Source of the DNA: Planctomycetota bacterium
GTDB taxonomy: Bacteria > Planctomycetota > Phycisphaerae > Phycisphaerales > UBA1924
Assembly (NCBI GenBank): GCA_023432465.1
Contig: JAEYUO010000045.1
Location: 1 to 5,568, forward strand
Direction of reading: 5' to 3'
DNA: 5,568 nt
In this document: positions 1-4,562 of the stretch, piece by piece
How the letters are laid out: each line of letters starts with the position of its first letter
Numbering within the stretch: the stretch's first letter is position 1
Program-made: the position numbers and the translations under genes
The notes under the pieces: generated by a model
The model's input: the letters and a program-made list of their open reading frames with translations, nothing else
Told to the model about the DNA's origin: nothing
Databases searched by the model: none

Positions 1-36
1 CCCCGGGACTCAGCGTCCCGGGGCCTTTTCGGTTTT
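1..36 (+). terminator. Intrinsic terminator of a gene left of the window
   Basis: A perfect 9-bp GC-rich stem pairs CCCCGGGAC (1-9) with GTCCCGGGG (15-23) around a 5-nt loop. It is followed by a T-rich stretch, CCTTTTCGGTTTT (24-36), which is the classic layout of a Rho-independent terminator for plus-strand transcription. No gene inside the window ends here, so it must belong to a gene whose end lies left of base 1. The stem may extend further left than can be seen. Confidence 0.85.
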
Positions 37-55
37 GAGGGTGATGGGGGTGAAG

Positions 56-79
56 GAGCGAGGGAGCAAGGGAGCAAGG
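56..79. repeat. 8-bp tandem repeat (3 units) in the synthetase leader
   Basis: Three consecutive 8-bp units, GAGCGAGG (56-63), GAGCAAGG (64-71) and GAGCAAGG (72-79), differ at a single position. They sit between the terminator at the left edge and the candidate -10 box of the synthetase gene. The array is purine-only on this strand apart from the one C in each unit. No function can be assigned. Confidence 0.75.
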
Positions 80-97
80 GGGAGATTGGGGGGTTCC

Positions 98-103
98 TAT
101 ACT
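98..103 (+). promoter_or_regulatory. Possible -10 box for the glycyl-tRNA synthetase gene
   Basis: TATACT matches the bacterial -10 consensus at five of six positions. It stands out in very GC-rich DNA and lies 47 bp before the synthetase start codon. No convincing -35 hexamer is found 16-18 bp upstream, where the end of the 8-bp repeat lies instead. The terminator at 1-36 means this gene needs a promoter in the region, which supports the call. The assignment remains an inference from one hexamer. Confidence 0.35.
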
Positions 104-150
104 CCGCCCCACACCGGAAACAGAGCGAGTCAGCGAAAGCGAGTGCAGTC

Positions 151-1737
151 ATGTCAGCAGAAGAGCAGAAGTCGGATGGCGCGGGGGCGGTCGCCGGGAA
201 GAAGTCGATGGATGCGATCATGTCGCTGTGCAAGCGGCGCGGGTTCATTTATCAGGCGAGCGAGATCTACGGCGGGATCAACGGCTTCTGGGACTACGGC
301 CCGCTGGGGACGCTGATGAAGCGGAACCTGCGCGAGGCGTGGTGGCAGGACATGATCATGAACCCGGCGTGGGGGCGAAAGGGGCCGAACGGGGAGCCGG
401 TGCGCTGTGTGCCGGTGGAGACGCGGATCGTTCAGCATCCGAAGGTGTGGGAGGCGAGCGGGCATGTCGGCGGGTTCAACGATCCGATGGTGGATTGCCG
501 GGAGACGAAGAACCGGTACCGGTATGACCACGTGAGCGTGTTTGTTCCCGCATCGGGCGATGCCGGGGACAAGCCGCGGTTTGCGTATATGAAGGATTCG
601 CCCAGCGAGGCCAAGCAGCAGAAGAAGGCGGAGAAGGCGTTCGGCCAGGTCAAGAGCGTAATGCTCACCGACATCCCGGTCGCTGAGTTTGCCAAGGTGC
701 TCGGGCCGGATGCGGAGAAGGTCGGCACGCTGACCGAGCCCAAGCAGTTCAACCTGATGTTCAAGACGTATCTCGGTGCGACGGCGACCGAGGACGACAA
801 GGCTTATTTGCGCCCCGAAACAGCGCAGGGCATCTTCGTGCAGTTCAAGAATGTCGTGGACACGACGCGCGTGAAGATTCCCTTTGGCATCGGGAACACG
901 GGCACGAGCTTCCGCAACGAGGTGACGCCCAGGAACTTCACGTTCCGCTCGCGCGAGTTTGAGCAGGCGGAGCTGGAGTTTTTCTGCCACCCGGATGAGT
1001 CGCACGCGTGGTACCAGTTCTGGCGAGATTTCCGCATGGAGTGGTGGCGGTCGATCGGGCTTGCCGGCGACAACCTGATCCTGCGCGAGCACGACAAGGA
1101 TGAGCTGTCGCACTACTCGACGGGGACGTGTGATGTTGAATACCGGTTCCCGTTCACCGCGCCGGGGTATGGCGAGCTGGAGGGCGTGGCGCACCGGGGC
1201 AACTTTGACCTGACGCAGCACCAGAAGCACTCGGGGACCAAGCTCGACTACTTTGATCAGGAACGCGGAGAGCTGCTGCCGAATGGTTCGCGGAAGGGTG
1301 AGCGGTATCTGCCGCACTGCATCGAGCCCGCGGCGGGGCTTGACCGGGGTGTGCTCGCGCTGATCTGCGAGGCATACACCGTTGACCCTGCGCGCCCAAG
1401 CCCGGAGTTCATGAAGTTCCATCCGCGCATCGCGCCGATCAAGGCGGCGGTCTTCCCGCTGGTGAACAAGGACGGGATGCCGGAGAAGGCCGAGTCGCTG
1501 CACGCCGAACTGAGCAAGAAGTTCGGGCGGCAGGGGCTGATCGAGAACGATGCGAAGCAGTCGATCGGCAAGCGGTATGCGCGCATGGATGAGGCGGGGT
1601 GCCCGTACTGCTTCACGATCGACGGGCAGACGGCGACCGATCAGACGGTGACGGTGCGCGATCGCGATACCGGAACGCAGGAGCGGATGGCGATCGACAA
1701 GGTTGTGGCGTTTGTCGGCGAGAAGCTGGGAGAGTGA
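151..1737 (+). CDS. glyQS: Glycine--tRNA ligase, dimeric (alpha2) class II type
   Basis: Cytoplasmic enzyme that charges tRNA-Gly with glycine using ATP. The 528-residue product carries the landmarks of the alpha2 family in order: SEIYGG and WDYGPLG (residues 38-53), the RPETAQG segment (221-227), motif 2 with FRNE (254-257) and REFEQAELEFF (268-278), motif 3 IEPAAGLDRG (391-400) with its arginine at 399, and a C-terminal anticodon-binding domain from about 424 (HPRIAPIKAAVFPL) through SIGKRY and VTVRDRDT (471-508). It is slightly longer than the 506 residues I recall for the Thermus enzyme. The region 127-198 is Lys/Ala-rich and less conserved. ATG 151 gives a 19-residue tail before MDAIMSLCKRRGF. 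ATG 208 is an alternative start that keeps the whole family core and follows a GGGAAG purine run. The Shine-Dalgarno match before 151 is poor. The alpha2 form, rather than separate alpha and beta subunits, occurs in planctomycetes among other phyla. Confidence 0.97.
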   Translation: MSAEEQKSDGAGAVAGKKSMDAIMSLCKRRGFIYQASEIYGGINGFWDYGPLGTLMKRNLREAWWQDMIMNPAWGRKGPNGEPVRCVPVETRIVQHPKVWEASGHVGGFNDPMVDCRETKNRYRYDHVSVFVPASGDAGDKPRFAYMKDSPSEAKQQKKAEKAFGQVKSVMLTDIPVAEFAKVLGPDAEKVGTLTEPKQFNLMFKTYLGATATEDDKAYLRPETAQGIFVQFKNVVDTTRVKIPFGIGNTGTSFRNEVTPRNFTFRSREFEQAELEFFCHPDESHAWYQFWRDFRMEWWRSIGLAGDNLILREHDKDELSHYSTGTCDVEYRFPFTAPGYGELEGVAHRGNFDLTQHQKHSGTKLDYFDQERGELLPNGSRKGERYLPHCIEPAAGLDRGVLALICEAYTVDPARPSPEFMKFHPRIAPIKAAVFPLVNKDGMPEKAESLHAELSKKFGRQGLIENDAKQSIGKRYARMDEAGCPYCFTIDGQTATDQTVTVRDRDTGTQERMAIDKVVAFVGEKLGE

Positions 1738-1776
1738 GTGGCCCGGCCGCGGTCCGACCGGAGGAAGAGTCAGGCC

Positions 1777-1816
1777 GCAGATCAACGCGGATGAACGCGG
1801 ATCGGAGCGGATGGGA
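1777..1816. repeat. 10-bp tandem repeat, four degenerate units
   Basis: Four abutting 10-mers are visible: GCAGATCAAC (1777-1786), GCGGATGAAC (1787-1796), GCGGATCGGA (1797-1806) and GCGGATGGGA (1807-1816). They share a GCRGAT core at the same phase. The array begins 39 bp after the synthetase stop codon in a gap with no credible gene. From memory, similar GCGGATGAAC-type strings occur in intergenic DNA of many bacteria, including planctomycetes. I cannot verify that here. Confidence 0.75.
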
Positions 1817-1849
1817 ATGGCGGCTCGCGCAGAGAAGCGGTGGAATCAA

Positions 1850-1869
1850 GAGCCCTGATGAGCCCGGAT
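1850..1869. repeat. 10-bp direct repeat, two units
   Basis: GAGCCCTGAT (1850-1859) is followed directly by GAGCCCGGAT (1860-1869), with one mismatch. The second unit runs into CGGATGGGA (1865-1873), a 9-mer also present at 1808-1816 in the neighbouring 10-bp array, so the two arrays appear related. The 33 bp between them (1817-1849) shows no further periodicity and no gene. Confidence 0.6.
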
Positions 1870-1873
1870 GGGA

Positions 1874-1891
1874 GAGGTGATGGAGGTGATT
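1874..1891. repeat. 9-bp direct repeat, two units
   Basis: GAGGTGATG (1874-1882) is followed by GAGGTGATT (1883-1891), with a mismatch only at the last base. It lies directly after the shared CGGATGGGA 9-mer and so continues the run of short direct repeats in this gap. Two units this short could arise by chance in purine-rich DNA. Confidence 0.45.
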
Positions 1892-1908
1892 CGGAGTAGC
1901 GGGAGCGA

Positions 1909-1929
1909 GTTGGACGTTTGAAGTTGGAG
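1909..1929. repeat. 7-bp tandem repeat, three units
   Basis: Three abutting heptamers are visible: GTTGGAC (1909-1915), GTTTGAA (1916-1922) and GTTGGAG (1923-1929), with the pattern GTTKGAN. The array is less GC-rich than its surroundings and is preceded by GGGAGCGAG, which resembles the 8-bp units before the synthetase gene. No function is known to me. Confidence 0.55.
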
Positions 1930-1960
1930 AGTCGGGGGGATGGGACCGCGGGTGAGTGGT

Positions 1961-1965
1961 GAGGG
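1961..1965 (+). promoter_or_regulatory. Ribosome binding site of the membrane-protein gene
   Basis: GAGGG lies six bases before the ATG at 1972 and supports that start. It falls at the end of an imperfect 7-bp direct repeat, GGTGAGT (1951-1957) and GGTGAGG (1958-1964), so the repeat-rich character of the gap reaches into the translation start region. Confidence 0.55.
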
Positions 1966-1971
1966 TCATGA

Positions 1972-2766
1972 ATGTCTTTCACCATTCGTCATGAGCCGAA
2001 GTCCGAAGACGATCGTGCGGCGATCGAGAAGCTGGCGGCGGAGTACCTGTCGCACGGGGCATCGCCGGTGGTGCCGCTGTGCGCAGGCGCGATGGGGGCG
2101 GTGTTTGCCGCGGCGGGCCTGCGGATGATGCCGTCGAGTCCTGTTGGTGGGGCCGCGCTGCTGCTGCCGGGGATTGTGCTGGGCGGGGGTGGGTTGCTGC
2201 TCGCGGCGGGGCGTCAGCGGTATCGGCGGGTGATGGAGGCGATGGCCGCGCGGATCCGCCGGAACCTTGCGGATGCGGATGAGGTCACTGTGTATGAGAT
2301 CGAGGCTCAGGCCGGGCACATTGTGGGGGGCGATACGGATGCCGCAGATGAGGAGTGGTCGGGGGCGGTGATCCGCACAGCGAGCGGGAGCGTGCTGTTT
2401 GTTGACCTTCTGGTCGCATCCGAGTTCCCGCGAGATGAACAGGGCGTGCAGCGCGTGCCGCGGACGATGGAGGTGCGGACGCTGCCGACACATGATTTGG
2501 TACGAGTCGTTCTCAGCGATGATGTCGTGGGGGAAGCGCTGGAGCTGACCGAGCAGGATGTGGTGCGGCTGGGGAAGTGGGTGATCGAGGATATGGACAA
2601 GGATGACACACCGCCGTGCCGGGAGATTCCGGCGGGGATCATCGAGTCAGCGGTGAGATGGGATTATGCCAATGGCGGTGGATCTTCACGAAGCGATGGA
2701 TGTGCTGGAACGGACGCCGCGGGTGCTGCGGACGCTGATGACGGGCGCGCCGGCACAACTCGTTGA
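1972..2766 (+). CDS. Hypothetical membrane protein with two N-terminal transmembrane helices
   Basis: I do not recognise a named family. The 264-residue reading frame starts with a charged, probably cytoplasmic segment (1-30). Two hydrophobic stretches follow at about 31-50 and 58-79, rich in Ala, Gly and Leu and joined by a short PSSPVGG turn. A basic patch, RQRYRR (81-86), comes next, then a soluble domain of about 150 residues with alternating strand-like hydrophobics (EVTVYEIEAQ, SVLFVDLLV, TMEVRTLP, LVRVVLSDD). Both ends are predicted to be cytoplasmic. From about residue 232 the sequence turns into low-complexity Gly/Ser/Asp/Ala, exactly where the frame overlaps the next gene, so the true product may end near residue 231. 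ATG 1972 has a GAGGG six bases upstream. It is probably co-transcribed with the DinB-like gene. The gene itself looks real; its function is unknown. Confidence 0.75.
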   Translation: MSFTIRHEPKSEDDRAAIEKLAAEYLSHGASPVVPLCAGAMGAVFAAAGLRMMPSSPVGGAALLLPGIVLGGGGLLLAAGRQRYRRVMEAMAARIRRNLADADEVTVYEIEAQAGHIVGGDTDAADEEWSGAVIRTASGSVLFVDLLVASEFPRDEQGVQRVPRTMEVRTLPTHDLVRVVLSDDVVGEALELTEQDVVRLGKWVIEDMDKDDTPPCREIPAGIIESAVRWDYANGGGSSRSDGCAGTDAAGAADADDGRAGTTR

Positions 2767-3205
2767 CCGGCCATATGGGGAGGGGACGTGGACAGCGCGT
2801 GAAGTCGTGGCGCACCTGATCTTCGGTGAGCAGACGGACTGGCTGCCGCGGCTGGATCACATTCTCGCGCACGGTGAGGCGGAGCCGTTCTGTTCGTTCG
2901 ATCGCGCGGGGCACAAGCCGTTGCTTCGGTTCACGATGGATGAACTGCTCGATTCGTTTGAGGTCCATCGGCGAGACTCGCTGTCTGCGCTGCGCGCGCT
3001 GAACCTTGGCGCGGCGGAGCTTGCGAGGATGGGTCGGCACCCCGCGCTGGGCGTGGTCACGGTGTCGCAACTGCTGGCGACATGGGCGGTGCACGATCTG
3101 AATCACATCGCGCAGGTGTGCAAGGCGATGGCGTTTGGGTTCAGGGACGAGGTGGGGCCGTGGGAGCAGTATCTGTCGGTGCTTGCCCCGCCCGCGCCGA
3201 GGTAG
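2666..3205 (+). CDS. DinB-like four-helix-bundle protein (DinB_2 type)
   Basis: The 179-residue product has the hallmarks of the DinB/YfiT-like superfamily of putative metal-dependent enzymes: an N-terminal helix (LHEAMDVLERTPRVLRTLM), a TWTAREVVAHL helix around 41-51, and near the C-terminus HDLNHIAQ (143-150). Conserved histidines H50, H143 and H147 are candidates for the family's metal-binding triad. Members include thiol transferases and many uncharacterised proteins, so the substrate is unknown. It is likely cytoplasmic, with no signal peptide or membrane segment. The chosen ATG at 2666 has a GTGAG eight bases upstream. ATG 2672 is nearly as good and loses two residues. The 5' end overlaps the preceding reading frame by 101 bp in a different frame. 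A stop codon in its own frame at 2654-2656 prevents extension further upstream. Confidence 0.85.
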   Translation: MPMAVDLHEAMDVLERTPRVLRTLMTGAPAQLVDRPYGEGTWTAREVVAHLIFGEQTDWLPRLDHILAHGEAEPFCSFDRAGHKPLLRFTMDELLDSFEVHRRDSLSALRALNLGAAELARMGRHPALGVVTVSQLLATWAVHDLNHIAQVCKAMAFGFRDEVGPWEQYLSVLAPPAPR

Positions 3206-3210
3206 GCCGG

Positions 3211-3247
3211 GAAAGAAAACGACCCCGGGCCTGAGGCGCCGGGGTCG
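3211..3247 (-). terminator. Intrinsic terminator between converging genes
   Basis: A perfect 9-bp stem pairs CGACCCCGG (3220-3228) with CCGGGGTCG (3239-3247) around a 10-nt loop that can pair further (GCC with GGC). On the minus strand the stem is followed by TTTTCTTTC (3219-3211), so it is a good Rho-independent terminator for the thioredoxin-like gene, whose stop is 44 bp away. It also lies 14 bp past the DinB-like stop codon and could end that transcript, although the plus-strand side has no T-run. Confidence 0.85.
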
Positions 3248-3291
3248 CTGTGGTTACGAATCAGATTGGAGAGGCTGGAGAAGGGAAGGGA

Positions 3292-4398
3292 TCAGCCGCC
3301 CTTCTTCGCGGCCTTGAACTCCTCGAGCGCGGGCTCGAGCTGGGCCTTCTGACCTTCGGGGGAGACGGCGATGGCCTTGGTCTGGAGCTCGATGGCCTTG
3401 TCGATGTCGCCCTTGACGAAGTACACGCGAGCGAGGGTGTCGAGGATCGCGCCATCCTTCTCGTTGGTGAGCTCGACGGCCTTCGTGGCGGCCTTCATGG
3501 CGAGGTCAAGGTCGCGGGTGTCCTTGGAGAAGGGGCCATCGGGATCGACCATGATCCAGGCGAACTGGTTGAGGGACTGGGCATCCTTCTTCGCCATCGC
3601 GGCATCGACCTGGGTGCGGATGATCGGGAGGGCCTTCTCGGCCTGGCCGGTCATGAGGTAGATCTGCCAGCGGAACTCATCGGCCTTGGCCTTGGCGGCG
3701 GGCATGTCCTTCTCGAGCTTGTCGAGCGCGGCGAGCATGTCGTCGGGGCTGGCGCGGTTCTCGTTGATGGCCTTCTGGATGGCGGCTTCGATATCGGCCT
3801 CGGCCTTGGCCTTGGCGACATCCCACGTGCCGGCGACGATGCCCTCGAGCGCGGCATCCATGCTGCCGGGGTGGCCGATCCAGGCGATCTTGCCCTGCTT
3901 GTCGACGATGAACGCCGAGGGAATTCCGCCGCGGCCCGCGGCTTCCATGTAGGTGGTGGTCATGGCCTTGGCGGTGCCGTCGTAGGCGACGGTGTAGGCC
4001 ATCTTGTCGCCCTGCTTGGCGACGAAGTCCTTGACCTTGTTGAAGGTCTCATCGTTTGCGCCGCGCTCCCAGATGTTCACGCCGACGATGCTGACGCCCT
4101 TGTCCTTGTACTTGGCCTGGAGCTCGGAGAGGTGGGGGAAGGCTTTGATGCAGGGGCCGCACCACGTGGCCCAGAACTCGACGACATAGACGCGGCCTTT
4201 CTCAAAGCCGGTGATGGGATCGCCCTTGACCCACTTCTCGACCTGAATGGGAGGAGCGATGTCGCCGACGGCGAGCTTCTTGGGGGCGGGCTGCTTCTCG
4301 GCCTGTTTGGCGGCCTCGGTCTGGGCGGTGGCTGGTGCCGCGAGTCCGCACGCAGAGAACAGGACAGCGGCGGCCGCGATCGAAAGACGCATGGACAT
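3292..4398 (-). CDS. Secreted TlpA/ResA-like thioredoxin-fold protein with C-terminal TPR region
   Basis: The 368-residue protein has a basic start and hydrophobic core (MSMRLSIAAAAVLFSACGL) with a likely signal peptidase I site after ATA (residue 25). A Lys/Pro-rich linker follows, then a thioredoxin-like domain at about 42-185. This contains FWATWCGPC with redox cysteines C80 and C83, and a likely cis-proline P160 in GGIPSAFIVD. The layout matches extracytoplasmic thiol-disulfide oxidoreductases of the TlpA/ResA/redoxin type; the partner protein is unknown. Residues about 195-362 are helical and Ala/Lys-rich, with one clear TPR-like repeat (about 315-348: ILDTLARVYFVKGDIDKAIELQTKAI) and weaker copies before it, suggesting a protein-docking module. 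ATG 4398 is chosen for its GGAG seven bases upstream and because the signal peptide begins there. The frame stays open upstream to 4665 but encodes Pro/Arg-rich, non-protein-like sequence. C17 has F, not L, at -3, so a lipoprotein is less likely. Confidence 0.92.
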   Translation of the reverse strand: MSMRLSIAAAAVLFSACGLAAPATAQTEAAKQAEKQPAPKKLAVGDIAPPIQVEKWVKGDPITGFEKGRVYVVEFWATWCGPCIKAFPHLSELQAKYKDKGVSIVGVNIWERGANDETFNKVKDFVAKQGDKMAYTVAYDGTAKAMTTTYMEAAGRGGIPSAFIVDKQGKIAWIGHPGSMDAALEGIVAGTWDVAKAKAEADIEAAIQKAINENRASPDDMLAALDKLEKDMPAAKAKADEFRWQIYLMTGQAEKALPIIRTQVDAAMAKKDAQSLNQFAWIMVDPDGPFSKDTRDLDLAMKAATKAVELTNEKDGAILDTLARVYFVKGDIDKAIELQTKAIAVSPEGQKAQLEPALEEFKAAKKGG

Positions 4399-4405
4399 GA
4401 AGGGT

Positions 4406-4409
4406 CTCC
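4406..4409 (-). promoter_or_regulatory. Ribosome binding site fixing the thioredoxin-like gene start
   Basis: On the minus strand GGAG stands seven bases before the ATG at 4398-4396 and thirteen before the next in-frame ATG at 4392-4390. The spacing favours the first. It also argues against the longer open frame that continues to 4665. Confidence 0.7.
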
Positions 4410-4562
4410 AACGGAGTGAGGTGCGGGGCGAATGGCGCGCAGGCGACTGGTCTGGCGCGGGGGCCCGCGTGGTTGAGTCTTGATGAATGGTACAGCCGCG
4501 GAGGTGGTTGGGGTGCTGAAAGTCCGGAATGGGCGGAAGTTTCGTTTGTGTTTCGAACGGGG

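Noticed and set aside
24..150. T-box or other riboswitch controlling the synthetase
   Set aside because: The leader after the candidate -10 box is only about 40 bases, with no T-box consensus and no antiterminator hairpin. The only strong hairpin (1-23) ends the preceding gene.
154..1785. Long open frame (543 residues) antisense to the synthetase gene
   Set aside because: The sequence is Arg/Leu/His/Pro-rich with no recognisable motif and mirrors a certain gene. Long antisense frames are expected where codon third positions are almost all G or C.
1738..1971. CRISPR array or small gene in the repeat-rich gap
   Set aside because: The repeats are only 7-10 bp, abut directly without spacers, and change unit from one to the next. 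Short frames here have no ribosome site or protein-like composition.
3250..4419. 389-residue plus-strand open frame rich in Gly, Leu, Val and Asp, antisense to the thioredoxin-like gene
   Set aside because: It is the complement of a clearly real gene with a CGPC motif, signal peptide and ribosome site. Its Gly/Leu/Asp repeats are the mirror of Ala/Lys/Glu-rich helices, not a real repeat protein.
4456..4469. GC hairpin (CGCGG with CCGCG) in the gap between the two minus-strand genes, as a terminator
   Set aside because: There is no T-run on the minus strand after it, and such short GC palindromes are frequent at this base composition.
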